Positions 17,006 through 24,896 of a stretch of DNA of 64,000 bases are shown piece by piece. Made by a program: the position numbers and the translations under genes. The stretch's first letter is position 1, and every line of letters starts with the position of its first letter. The stretch comes from an uncultured Oscillospiraceae bacterium (GTDB lineage: Bacteria; Bacillota; Clostridia; Oscillospirales; Oscillospiraceae). The notes beneath the pieces were generated by a model that saw only the letters and a list, made by a program, of their open reading frames with translations, did not search any database and was not told where the DNA came from. The stretch covers positions 1 to 64,000 of the forward strand of contig CALWYD010000100.1 in assembly GCA_944385675.1 (NCBI GenBank). The letters are read 5' to 3'.

Positions 17006-17683
17006 TTAATTATTCTGATAGACGTGTTTCAAACAAAACCAAGACCCCTTTGTATCCAGCAGTCCTGCTTTTTTTAGTTTGCTGATTTCTGCCGACATGG
17101 CGGTACGCTCCACACCCAAATAATCCGCTAAGGCCTGTCGTTCACAGGGGACGACAAACTCAGCGCTTCCTTGCTGCTTTGCCTGATCAAAAAGATAGGC
17201 CAGCAGCTTTTCTTTTGTGGTCTTTTGAGACATATACCGCACTTTTTGTGTGAATGCCAGGTTTTTTTGCGCCAAACCCTTTAAAATGTTTTGGATCAAC
17301 AAACTGTGAAAGTGGCAGGTATGGGAGCATAGAGTCAGGATTCTCCCACAGTTCAGGAGAAGGACTTGGCTATCTTTCATTGCGAATACACTGACAGGCA
17401 TGTTCTCCAATCCGGCGCAGGAAAAGGCCTCGCCGAAGGATTCTCCAGGCTGCAAAATGGACAACACGCTTCGGTTTCCATAGTAATCGTCCTGAACCAC
17501 CTGCACACCGCCGGAGAGAACAACACCCACCAGCTGTGCAGGAGTGCCCTCCAAAAAGACCGGGTCTCCTTTGGAAACCGAGATAAATTTCCCACCTAGG
17601 CATTTCAGCATTGCCTTCATATCTTCTTGCTCAATGCCAGAAAACAGAGGGCATTGAACCAGTATCGAAAAATATTGTTCCAT
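17006..17683 (-). CDS. Crp/Fnr family transcriptional regulator, HcpR-like
   Basis: A 225-residue regulator with an N-terminal cyclic-nucleotide-binding-type beta barrel (about 10-125; GKFISVSKGDPVFLEG, LQPGESFGEAF). The C-terminal winged helix-turn-helix reads ERQALADYLGVERTAMSAEISKLKKAGLL. There is no N-terminal FNR-type four-Cys motif. Several cysteines (such as those in CGRILTLCSHTCHFH) could matter for sensing, but that is speculative. It lies divergently next to a cupin-ferredoxin-hcp operon, as HcpR regulators of nitrosative stress do in other anaerobes. I chose the ATG at 17683 because AGGAG precedes it. Its leader carries a 16-bp perfect palindrome. Confidence 0.82.
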   Translation of the reverse strand: MEQYFSILVQCPLFSGIEQEDMKAMLKCLGGKFISVSKGDPVFLEGTPAQLVGVVLSGGVQVVQDDYYGNRSVLSILQPGESFGEAFSCAGLENMPVSVFAMKDSQVLLLNCGRILTLCSHTCHFHSLLIQNILKGLAQKNLAFTQKVRYMSQKTTKEKLLAYLFDQAKQQGSAEFVVPCERQALADYLGVERTAMSAEISKLKKAGLLDTKGSWFCLKHVYQNN

Positions 17684-17695
17684 AAGCATCTCCTA

Positions 17696-17711
17696 TGTTG
17701 GAATTCCAACA
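17696..17711. promoter_or_regulatory. Perfect palindrome, candidate operator shared by hcpR-like and hcp promoters
   Basis: TGTTGGAATTCCAACA is a perfect 16-bp palindrome. For the leftward regulator promoter it lies downstream of the start site, a repressing position. For a rightward promoter using TAAAAT (17733-17738) as -10, its centre falls close to -41.5, the usual class II activation position of Crp/Fnr proteins. A single site could therefore repress the regulator and activate the hcp operon. Confidence 0.55.
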
Positions 17712-17725
17712 ACTGTTTTGCTCTC

Positions 17726-17754
17726 ATTATAGTAAAATGCCAGCGTAAGGTCAA
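17726..17754 (-). promoter_or_regulatory. Promoter of the Crp/Fnr regulator
   Basis: On the minus strand TTGACC (17754-17749) and TATAAT (17731-17726) are separated by 17 bp. Confidence 0.72.
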
Positions 17755-17831
17755 ATACGGCGGGTTTGAAATGAACGTAAATAAGTTCCCCAAAACCGTA
17801 TGAAACTGAATTCAGGCAAGGAGGCTTTCCC

Positions 17832-18164
17832 ATGAATGTGAAAATGAAAAACATCAGCCAGGCAGAAGTACTGGTGCTGAAGGATCAGATTACCTATCAG
17901 GAAGGTCAGGTAGTCAGCAAAACCCTGGCCCAGAACGCGGCTCTGAGCATCACGCTGTTCTCCTTTGCCAAGGGGGAGGAGATCAGCACCCATGAATCCG
18001 GCGGCGACGCTTTTGTCACCTGTCTGGATGGGATGGGAAAAATCACTATCGACGGTGTGGATTATCTTCTGCACGAAGGAGAATCCATCGTCATGCCCGC
18101 CGGGCATCCCCACGCGGTGTATGGAGAAGAGGCATTCAAGATGCTTCTGGTTGTTGTATTTTAA
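17832..18164 (+). CDS. Cupin domain protein
   Basis: A 110-residue single-domain cupin. The first motif region reads STHESGGDAFVTCLDGMGKITIDG and the second reads LHEGESIVMPAGHPHAVYG. The His residues in HESGGD and GHPHAV could bind a metal. Small cupins of this kind often sit beside hcp and its regulator, but their function is not known. AAGGAGG lies 8 bp before the ATG. It is the first gene of a rightward operon with a ferredoxin and hcp (gaps of 18 and 33 bp). Confidence 0.8.
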   Translation: MNVKMKNISQAEVLVLKDQITYQEGQVVSKTLAQNAALSITLFSFAKGEEISTHESGGDAFVTCLDGMGKITIDGVDYLLHEGESIVMPAGHPHAVYGEEAFKMLLVVVF

Positions 18165-18182
18165 GAAGAGGAGCGATGAATT

Positions 18183-18371
18183 ATGAACGCAGTAGTCAAT
18201 CCGGATACCTGCATTGGCTGCAGCCTTTGCTGCGGCATGTGCGGTGCGGTATTCCGCATGAATGAGGATGGAAAAGCCGAAGCCTACCAGGCGGCGACCG
18301 AGGAAAATCGCAGTGACGTGCAAAGCGCCATCGATTCCTGCCCCGCAGCGGCAATCAGCTGGGTGGATTAA
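18183..18371 (+). CDS. Small ferredoxin-like iron-sulfur protein
   Basis: A 62-residue protein with CIGCSLCCGMC near the N-terminus (Cys10, 13, 16, 17, 20) and a distant Cys53 in DSCPAA. Cys10, 13, 16 and 53 form the usual CxxCxxC...CP ligand set for one [4Fe-4S] cluster; Cys17 and Cys20 are extra. It probably passes electrons to the hybrid cluster protein encoded 33 bp downstream. The charged middle (EATEENRSD-like) is typical of monocluster clostridial ferredoxins. It is co-transcribed with the cupin gene upstream. Confidence 0.85.
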   Translation: MNAVVNPDTCIGCSLCCGMCGAVFRMNEDGKAEAYQAATEENRSDVQSAIDSCPAAAISWVD

Positions 18372-18404
18372 CTTTGAACCGCAACACTACGAAGGAGTAT
18401 ACCC

Positions 18405-20045
18405 ATGGAAAATAAAATGTTTTGCTATCAGTGTCAGGAAACCGCCGGGTGCAAGGGCTGCACCATGGTGGGCGTGTGTGGCAAGAAGCCGGATGTAGCG
18501 GCTATGCAGGATCTGCTGGTATATGTGAGCAAGGGGATCTCCGCTGTCACCACAGCTCTGCGCAAGGAAGGCAAGCCTGTGGCTGCCGAGACCAATCATC
18601 TGATCACCCTTAACCTGTTCACTACCATCACCAACGCCAACTTTGACAAGGAGAGCATTGAGACCCGCATCCGTACCACGCTGGACGCCAAGAAGGAGCT
18701 GCTTGCCCAGTTGAGCAGCACTGCAAATCTGCCAGAAGCCGCTTTGTGGGACGGATCCGGAGACTGGGAGGAGAAGGCCAAGACGGTAGGGGTGCTTTCC
18801 ACCGAAAATGAGGATGCCCGTTCGCTCCGTGAGCTCATCACATATGGCCTGAAGGGTTTGTCCGCCTACTCCAAGCACGCAAATGTACTGCTTCAGGACG
18901 ACGAGGAAGTGGATGCTTTCTTGCAGCGTGCCCTGGCCGCTACTCTGGACGACACCCTCAGCGTTGATGATCTGGTGGCGCTGACGCTGGAAACAGGCAA
19001 GCACGGCGTTTCCGGTATGGCCTTGCTGGACAAGGCCAACACCACTGCCTACGGCAATCCTGAGATCACCAAGGTGAACATCGGCGTAGGTAAGAACCCG
19101 GGCATCCTAGTGTCCGGCCACGACCTGCGGGATCTGGAGATGCTGCTGGAGCAGACCCAAGGCACTGGAGTGGATGTTTACACCCACTCCGAGATGCTTC
19201 CCGCTCACTACTATCCCGCCTTCAAAAAGTATCCCAATTTTGTGGGGAACTACGGCAATGCCTGGTGGAAGCAGAAGGAGGAGTTCGAGTCCTTTAACGG
19301 CCCTATCCTCATGACCACCAACTGCATCGTGCCCCCCAAGGACAGCTACAAGGACCGCCTGTACACCACCGGCGCCGCAGGATATCCCGGATGCAAGCAC
19401 ATCCCCGGCGAGATCGGGGAGCAGAAGGACTTCTCCGCCCTCATTGAGCATGCCAAGAAGTGCGCGCCCCCCATCGAGATCGAGACCGGCGAGATCATCG
19501 GCGGCTTCGCTCACGCCCAGATGTTTGCCCTGGCAGACAAAGTCGTGGAGGCTGTGAAGTCCGGCGCAATTAAGAAATTTGTGGTGATGGGCGGCTGCGA
19601 TGGCCGCGCCAAGAGCCGTGACTACTACACCGAGTTTGCCAAGGCCCTGCCCAAGGACGCGGTCATCCTCACCGCCGGCTGCGCCAAGTACAAGTACAAC
19701 AAGCTGCCTCTGGGTGACATTGGCGGGATTCCCCGCGTGCTGGATGCCGGTCAGTGCAATGACTCCTACTCCCTGGCCGTCATCGCCCTGAAGCTGAAGG
19801 AGATCTTTGACCTGGACGACATCAACGACCTGCCTATTGTCTACAACATCGCCTGGTATGAGCAGAAGGCTGTCATCGTATTGCTGGCCCTGCTGTACCT
19901 GGGCGTCAAAAATATCCACCTCGGCCCCACTCTGCCCGCTTTCCTCAGCCCCAATGTGGCAAAGGTTCTCGTTGAAAACTTCGGCATTGCAGGCATTGGA
20001 ACGGTGGAGGACGATTTGAAGCTGTTCTTCGGTGGAAATGCTTGA
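18405..20045 (+). CDS. hcp: Hydroxylamine reductase / hybrid cluster protein
   Basis: A cytosolic iron-sulfur-oxygen enzyme that reduces hydroxylamine or nitric oxide and protects anaerobes from nitrosative stress. It has 546 residues. The N-terminal cysteines Cys7, Cys10, Cys19 and Cys25 have the CX2CX8CX5C spacing of the [4Fe-4S] class found in strict anaerobes. Hybrid-cluster ligand regions include [26 protein letters not shown] and [16 protein letters not shown] precedes the ATG by 7 bp. Electron supply by the adjacent ferredoxin and control by the divergent Crp/Fnr protein are inferred from context. Confidence 0.96.
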   Translation: MENKMFCYQCQETAGCKGCTMVGVCGKKPDVAAMQDLLVYVSKGISAVTTALRKEGKPVAAETNHLITLNLFTTITNANFDKESIETRIRTTLDAKKELLAQLSSTANLPEAALWDGSGDWEEKAKTVGVLSTENEDARSLRELITYGLKGLSAYSKHANVLLQDDEEVDAFLQRALAATLDDTLSVDDLVALTLETGKHGVSGMALLDKANTTAYGNPEITKVNIGVGKNPGILVSGHDLRDLEMLLEQTQGTGVDVYTHSEMLPAHYYPAFKKYPNFVGNYGNAWWKQKEEFESFNGPILMTTNCIVPPKDSYKDRLYTTGAAGYPGCKHIPGEIGEQKDFSALIEHAKKCAPPIEIETGEIIGGFAHAQMFALADKVVEAVKSGAIKKFVVMGGCDGRAKSRDYYTEFAKALPKDAVILTAGCAKYKYNKLPLGDIGGIPRVLDAGQCNDSYSLAVIALKLKEIFDLDDINDLPIVYNIAWYEQKAVIVLLALLYLGVKNIHLGPTLPAFLSPNVAKVLVENFGIAGIGTVEDDLKLFFGGNA

Positions 20046-20167
20046 TAAAATGATACGGCAGCACCTTGCTCCGCTCCTATCTGGGTAAGGCCAGGGAATT
20101 GGGCTCTAATGTATAAGGGCTGTAACAGAATTCGATGGGAAAAATTGTTCACTAAGGCGACACTACC

Positions 20168-20220
20168 TTTAGGTTCTCGTGCAGCAATGCGTGTGGGTTC
20201 GAGTCCCTTCAGGCGCACCA
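20168..20220 (+). repeat. tRNA-Leu 3' fragment (direct repeat of 16707-16759)
   Basis: The 53-bp copy runs from the anticodon loop to the CCA end and is identical to the intact tRNA gene except for one base (A for G in the variable arm). The preceding bases show no D arm or 5' acceptor strand, so this is not a functional tRNA. It looks like a displaced attachment-site half. Confidence 0.92.
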
Positions 20221-20225
20221 TCGGA

Positions 20226-20271
20226 GGAACCTGCTTTTGATTTCGGTCAAAAGCAGGTTCCTTTCTATTTT
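20226..20271 (+). terminator. Intrinsic terminator after the tRNA fragment
   Basis: A perfect 15-bp stem (GGAACCTGCTTTTGA / TCAAAAGCAGGTTCC) with a 6-nt loop is followed by TTTCTATTTT. It is a better terminator than the hairpin after the intact tRNA and may be the tRNA gene's original one. It probably also ends the hcp transcript. Confidence 0.8.
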
Positions 20272-20360
20272 GGGACTATTATTTTTCCGGAAACAACAAA
20301 AAATAGGAGTACATTTCCGCCACCGGATATGCATTACGGCAGGCCAGCACTTTGGAATGT

Positions 20361-20417
20361 ATTTTATAAAAAACCGGGACCTCCCAGCAGATCAACGCTG
20401 CCGGCAGGTCCCGGGTT
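20361..20417 (-). terminator. Intrinsic terminator of the hydroxyacid dehydrogenase operon
   Basis: Outer arms AACCGGGACCT (20372-20382) and AGGTCCCGGGTT (20406-20417) enclose a structured loop. On the minus strand the hairpin is followed by TTTTTTATAAAA. It lies 14 bp past the 20431 stop. Confidence 0.8.
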
Positions 20418-20430
20418 TCATTATACCAAA

Positions 20431-21387
20431 TTATTTGTTGACCACATTGACAGGCGCGCCCGCCAGGAAAGCTTTCAGGTTGTCCACGGACATATCCATA
20501 ATCCGCTGACGGGGTTCCTTGGCTGCCCAGGAAATGTGGGGGGTAATGATACAATTCTTAGCGGTAAGCAGAGGGTTATCTCCCTTAATGGGCTCAGTGG
20601 AAACCACGTCAACGCCGGCAGCATAAACCTTGCCGGAGTTGAGGGCGTCGGCCAGATCCTGCTCTACGATCAGCGGACCGCGGGAGTTGTTGAGAATGAT
20701 AACCCCGTCCTTCATCTTGGCGATGGTGTCCTTATTGATAATGCCCTCAGTTTCAGGGAACAGGGGGCAGTGAAGGGCTATCACATCGGAGTTGGCCAGC
20801 AGGGTGTCCAGATCCACATACTCGGCCACAGCCTTACCGGCCTCATTTGGGTAGGAATCGTAAGCCAGAACCTTCATACCCATGGCCTTTGCAATCTTAC
20901 CGGTGGTCTGGCCGATGCGCCCAAAGCCGATGATGCCCAGCGTCTTGTCAGCCAATTCAATGAGAGGGTAGTTCCAGTAGCACCAGTCAATATTGTGCTC
21001 CCAATCGCCCTTATGAACAGACTCATTGTGAGCGCCGATGTGGTGGCAGATCGCCAGCAGCAGGCCAATGGCAAACTGTCCTACAGAAGCGGTGCCATAA
21101 GTGGGAATGTTGCAGACGGGGATGCCCTTTTCCTTAGCAGCGGCTACATCCACTACATTGTAGCCGGTGGCCAGAACGCCGATATATTTGATATTGGGGC
21201 AGGCGTCCATGGTGGCTCGGGAAATGGGCGTCTTATTCATGATAACGATCTCCGCATCTCCGATGCGCTCAACAATTTTGTCAGCGGGAGTGCGATCGTA
21301 AACAGTGACCTCACCCAGAGACTCAAATCCGCTCCAGCTCAGGTCGCCGGGGTTCTCGGTGTAACCGTCGAGAACAACAATTTTCAT
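20431..21387 (-). CDS. D-2-hydroxyacid dehydrogenase, likely hydroxypyruvate/glycerate dehydrogenase
   Basis: An NAD(P)-dependent oxidoreductase of 318 residues. The nucleotide-binding motif is GIIGFGRIGQTTGKIA. The catalytic triad is seen as Arg in NNSRGPL, Glu in STEPI and His in ITPHISWA. In the context of a carboligase and an isomerase-type protein it probably reduces hydroxypyruvate (or tartronate semialdehyde) to D-glycerate. It takes the place of the GlxR-type reductase found in E. coli glyoxylate clusters. It lies 43 bp after the isomerase-like gene, in the same leftward operon. Confidence 0.85.
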   Translation of the reverse strand: MKIVVLDGYTENPGDLSWSGFESLGEVTVYDRTPADKIVERIGDAEIVIMNKTPISRATMDACPNIKYIGVLATGYNVVDVAAAKEKGIPVCNIPTYGTASVGQFAIGLLLAICHHIGAHNESVHKGDWEHNIDWCYWNYPLIELADKTLGIIGFGRIGQTTGKIAKAMGMKVLAYDSYPNEAGKAVAEYVDLDTLLANSDVIALHCPLFPETEGIINKDTIAKMKDGVIILNNSRGPLIVEQDLADALNSGKVYAAGVDVVSTEPIKGDNPLLTAKNCIITPHISWAAKEPRQRIMDMSVDNLKAFLAGAPVNVVNK

Positions 21388-21430
21388 GGTGGATGTCCTT
21401 CTTTCTTAAGTTTTATGGCCGGGTTATGGA

Positions 21431-22321
21431 TCAGTCCTCCAGCAGAGCCCAGGCACGGTTCAAAACCCGCTTGGTATTGGCCAGGACTACATCCTCATCC
21501 TCACCGGGACGGAGCGTGACCTCCATGGACAGCACATAGGGATTTTCCGCGTCAAAGAAGCCTTCGGTTTTGAGAACACGCAGATAGTCCAACAGCTCCG
21601 GGGTATCATTGGCGCTGTTGGGGTAGCCCATACGAGGATGCAGATCCCCGTATCCATCGCAGCCCTTCTTGACCACTGCATTTCCGAAATGGAAGTGAGT
21701 GATGTAGGGGCGCAGGGTCCGGACAACAAACTGGCTGGTCTCATAGGTAATGGGGAAATGGCTCAGATCCACTAGCAGGCCAAAATTGTTGTGAGTAGTA
21801 CGCATATCCGCAGCAAACTTGGCCGCATAGGGGGCGGGACCAATCAAGGCAGCCTTGTCAATATCGAAATCAAAGACTTCTAACTCCACCATCATGTCCT
21901 TCTTGGCAGCGTAGTCGCAGACATTCCGGGTGGTTTTCAGCAACTGCTCATAGGCCTTGTCCTTGGTAGCCTCTTCCCACTTGCCGGCCAGGAAGGCAAT
22001 CCCCTTGGCTCCCAGATACTCTGCCTCATCCACAGCCTCAATCAGCGTGGCTTCCGCCTTCTTGCGGCCCTCTTCATCAATATCGTTTGGGTTGAGCTTG
22101 GGGCCCAGCAGACGGGGCTGCGCGCCATAGCAGACTTTCAGGTGGCTCTGTTCCAAAATTGCCTTCGCTTCCGCATTCTTCTCTCCATAGCCCTTCAGCT
22201 CAATAGCGTCAAAAAAGTCGTCCTTGGCGATGGCAAGCAGAGAGTCCATCGGATCGCGCTTGGGATAGCTCATCCACTGGATGGTACCAACCTGAAAATA
22301 CTTATGAATACTGTCTTTCAT
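21431..22321 (-). CDS. Sugar-phosphate isomerase/epimerase-like TIM barrel, possible hydroxypyruvate isomerase
   Basis: A 296-residue protein of the xylose-isomerase-like (AP endonuclease 2) fold. Probable metal-ligand regions include MVELEVFDFD, LLVDLSHFPI, THFHFGNAV and VLSMEVTLRPGE. It is not a close match to classical Hyi by motif. Its place between a glyoxylate carboligase homologue and a hydroxyacid dehydrogenase suggests conversion of tartronate semialdehyde to hydroxypyruvate. That assignment rests on context, and other sugar epimerase roles are possible. Confidence 0.7.
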   Translation of the reverse strand: MKDSIHKYFQVGTIQWMSYPKRDPMDSLLAIAKDDFFDAIELKGYGEKNAEAKAILEQSHLKVCYGAQPRLLGPKLNPNDIDEEGRKKAEATLIEAVDEAEYLGAKGIAFLAGKWEEATKDKAYEQLLKTTRNVCDYAAKKDMMVELEVFDFDIDKAALIGPAPYAAKFAADMRTTHNNFGLLVDLSHFPITYETSQFVVRTLRPYITHFHFGNAVVKKGCDGYGDLHPRMGYPNSANDTPELLDYLRVLKTEGFFDAENPYVLSMEVTLRPGEDEDVVLANTKRVLNRAWALLED

Positions 22322-22631
22322 GGTGCAAATCTTCCTTTCTTAATGGATTATGTCTGTCTCCGGGCGCCGGAACGGGCCAGCGCAGAGAGATGGTGCCCCA
22401 GAGGTGGGACCCAGCCCCGCCCATCCTTTCCGACATGGCATTATCATCGCACATTTTTTCCCAATAGTAAAGCCCCTTTGAAGCGAGCAGGGCATTTTAT
22501 CCCCGCACCGGGAGGAAGGTGTTTCCAAAAAAGATTTACCCTCGGATAAGGCGCAACCGGCCGCCTCGCCACAGAGGCGGAGCAGCCGGAAGGCGCATCC
22601 CCACAGGGAATTTTTCAGTACGTACGTAAGA
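22322..22631 (-). other. Intergenic region with GC hairpin inside the carboligase operon
   Basis: This 310-bp gap holds no credible ORF. At about 22555-22600 a compound hairpin can form: CCGGC and GCCGG arms enclose an inner CGCCTC / GAGGCG stem. It could stabilise the upstream transcript or attenuate read-through. No clear promoter for the downstream gene was found. Confidence 0.4.
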
Positions 22632-24326
22632 TTATTCCTCGGGAGCCCAGCTCTTGATGTTGGCGATGGAACCACCCATGTCACACAGCTGAGTCTTGAT
22701 GCAGATGGCATCAATGAGGTAGCAGCGGTTGGACGCCTTGGTAGAAGCCTTTGCGCGAACCAGAGCCTCCTTCAGCTCCTGGGGAGAGAAGACCCGCTCA
22801 GCCACACAGCCATAGGCTTCACCCAGCTTTACATAGTCAATGGTGCCGTCCTGGTTGTAGGGCATTTCTACGGCATACTCGAAGCCATAGCCCTTCTGAT
22901 TCTGCAGAATCAGGCCCAGATAAGCATTGTTGACTACCACCACGATGATGGGCTTATGGAAAGCAGAGGCAACGGCGATCTCCTCACCCATAAAGGTCAG
23001 ACCGAAGTCGCCCACTACTGTGACGCTGTCGCACTCAGGATGGGCAACCTTTACGCCAAAGGCAGCGGGAACCTCAAAGCCCAGGGTGCCGGCGCCGCCG
23101 GAGGGCAGATACTTGCAGGGCTTATTGATCTTCTGCAGCTGGCCGCCCCAAATCTGGGTGATGCCGCAGCCGGCAGTGAAGTAGGTCTCGTCGTCGAAGG
23201 CCTCGTTGACTTCCTGGAACACCCGGTGAGGCATCATGGGGCTGCAGTCATAGTCGGTCTTGCGGGCCAGCTCCTTACGCAGAGCGGGCAGAGCGGCGGC
23301 ACGGGCAGGATTGATAGGCTTCAGACCCTGAGCCTTAACTTCCGCAATCAGGGCCTCTACAGCCAGCTTGGCATCAGAGACGATGCCCAGGTCGGGCTCA
23401 AAGACCAGGCCGATCTGAGCGGGAGCGATGTTGATATGGATAAACTTGCGGCCTTCGGTATAGGTCTTCAAATCACCGGTGTGGCGGTCACTGAAGCGGT
23501 TGCCGATGGCCAGAACCATATCGGACTCCAGCATAATCCGGTTGCCGATGGGCTGACCCACCTGGATGCCGCAGTGGCCGGCGTTGAGGGGGTGCTCCTC
23601 AGGAATGCCGCCCTTGGCCTGGTAGGTGGTCAGAACGGGAATCTGCAGCAGCTCAGCCAGCTCTACAACTTCCTTGGTGCACTCGCTGATAAAGCAGCCG
23701 CCGCCCATAATAATGACAGGAGACTTGCTCTCACTGAGCATCTTGACGGCCTCTTTAATCTTGGCCAGGTCAGGTTTCACGACAGGAATCTCACGAGGAA
23801 CGTAGCTGTTAATATCAAAGTCCAGCTCAGCGTTCTGTACGTTGAGGGGGAAGTCAATCAGAACAGGGCCGGGGCGGCCTTCCCGCATCAGATAGAACGC
23901 CTCGTTGAGCATGCCGGGCAGATCTTCCGGCTTCATGGGACGGAAAACTTTTTTACAAACAGTCTTCGCCACATCTACCATGTCCACGCACTGGAAGGGC
24001 TCCTGATTCAACTGATGGGTGTTGGCCTGACCCACTACGCAGAAGACGGGCATGGAGTCGATGAAGGCGGTGTAAAGACCGGTCACAAAATTAGTGGCGC
24101 CGGGGCCCTGAGAGCAGATGGCCAAAGCGGGCTCATGCTTGGCACGCTGATAGCCGTCGGCAGCATGGACACAGGCTTCCTCATGACGCATGGTGAAATG
24201 CTGAATGGGGGCCTTTTCCAAGAACTGATAAACAGGGTTAATGCCGGCGCCGGGAATGCCAAAAGCGGTGGTGATGCCCTCTTTGACCATGATTTCCACC
24301 ATGGCCTGGGCAGCTTTCATTTTCAT
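22632..24326 (-). CDS. gcl: Glyoxylate carboligase-like thiamine diphosphate enzyme
   Basis: A 564-residue ThDP enzyme of the acetolactate synthase superfamily. The family-specific blocks GITTAFGIPGAGINP, VVGDFGLTFMGEEIAV and NNAYLGLILQNQ match glyoxylate carboligase, which joins two glyoxylates to tartronate semialdehyde and CO2. However, the ThDP-activating position is Glu49 (in MRHEEA), where E. coli Gcl has the unusual Val51, so it may not be a strict Gcl. The start at 24326 follows AGGAGG by 8 bp; the longer frame begins before that site. It is the first gene of a three-gene operon. Confidence 0.8.
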   Translation of the reverse strand: MKMKAAQAMVEIMVKEGITTAFGIPGAGINPVYQFLEKAPIQHFTMRHEEACVHAADGYQRAKHEPALAICSQGPGATNFVTGLYTAFIDSMPVFCVVGQANTHQLNQEPFQCVDMVDVAKTVCKKVFRPMKPEDLPGMLNEAFYLMREGRPGPVLIDFPLNVQNAELDFDINSYVPREIPVVKPDLAKIKEAVKMLSESKSPVIIMGGGCFISECTKEVVELAELLQIPVLTTYQAKGGIPEEHPLNAGHCGIQVGQPIGNRIMLESDMVLAIGNRFSDRHTGDLKTYTEGRKFIHINIAPAQIGLVFEPDLGIVSDAKLAVEALIAEVKAQGLKPINPARAAALPALRKELARKTDYDCSPMMPHRVFQEVNEAFDDETYFTAGCGITQIWGGQLQKINKPCKYLPSGGAGTLGFEVPAAFGVKVAHPECDSVTVVGDFGLTFMGEEIAVASAFHKPIIVVVVNNAYLGLILQNQKGYGFEYAVEMPYNQDGTIDYVKLGEAYGCVAERVFSPQELKEALVRAKASTKASNRCYLIDAICIKTQLCDMGGSIANIKSWAPEE

Positions 24327-24896
24327 GTCTCGTTCCTCCTGTCGCAATTTTGATAATTTGAAAGGAATATTCATTTCCTGGCTATATCATATCCCTTCCC
24401 GTTTAAAGTTGCAAGAGGCGACTTCAAATTCTCCTTTGTTCACAAAAAGTATCCGGGCCGATATGAATTTTAACCAAACCAAATTCGGGTTTTATACCCG
24501 CACAGGCAAAACATTCTTTAGGCTTTTTCTTAAATAAATCAGGTAAACACCCGATATTTTTCCTTAAAAACGTAAGAATTGTTGTATATTTGATGATTCG
24601 CTACTTGGGTAAAGTATCTGCATGAGCCGTGTATATCTCCCTGCAAATCATGTCTAATTTACCCGTTTGTCTGTCTCGGATCGGGGAAAAAAGCTGCCGG
24701 CGTACCGCAATACCGGCCATTTTCTATCCAAACGCCCTCTGTTTGGCATAATCAAAATGTTTATATCCCTTCAAATTTTTTATTATATATTAAGGTATAC
24801 AAACGTTTCTCTCTGGCCACATCCAATCTCCCATAAGCAAAGGCGCCTTGCCGGAAGACGGGCCGGCGGCAGCACAGTTCCTTAAACCCCATCATC
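24327..24896. other. AT-rich intergenic region upstream of the carboligase operon
   Basis: 570 bp with no supported ORF. It contains the carboligase promoter (24386-24414) and a small inverted repeat CGGG-TTTTATA-CCCG near 24486. The rest, towards the MgtC stop, is featureless to me apart from a run of A/T near 24770-24800. Confidence 0.5.
24386..24414 (-). promoter_or_regulatory. Promoter of the carboligase operon
   Basis: On the minus strand TTGCAA (24414-24409) and TATGAT (24391-24386) are separated by 17 bp, 60 bp upstream of the chosen start. Confidence 0.65.

Larger units (their letters stand above)
16707..20220 (+). mobile_element. Putative tRNA-Leu-bracketed genomic islet carrying the hcp cluster
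   Basis: The 3' 53 bp of the tRNA-Leu gene (16707-16759) recur as a direct repeat at 20168-20220 with a single G/A difference. The second copy has no 5' half. This is the footprint of site-specific integration into a tRNA 3' end, where the element restores the tRNA and displaces the old end. The enclosed 3.4 kb holds a Crp/Fnr regulator, cupin, ferredoxin and hcp. No integrase or excisionase is present, so the element is either decayed or the repeat arose by tRNA duplication. Confidence 0.5.

Noticed and set aside
19841..20221. Minus-strand ORF starting MVRLKGLEPTRIAAREPK
   Set aside because: This start is the antisense translation of the tRNA-Leu T arm and acceptor region, a well-known false ORF type. 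The rest is antisense to hcp.
22956..24353. 465-codon plus-strand ORF opposite the carboligase gene
   Set aside because: Long because of codon bias on the antisense strand. Composition (Gly/Leu/His/Gln-rich) is typical of antisense shadows, and the minus frame has clear ThDP motifs.
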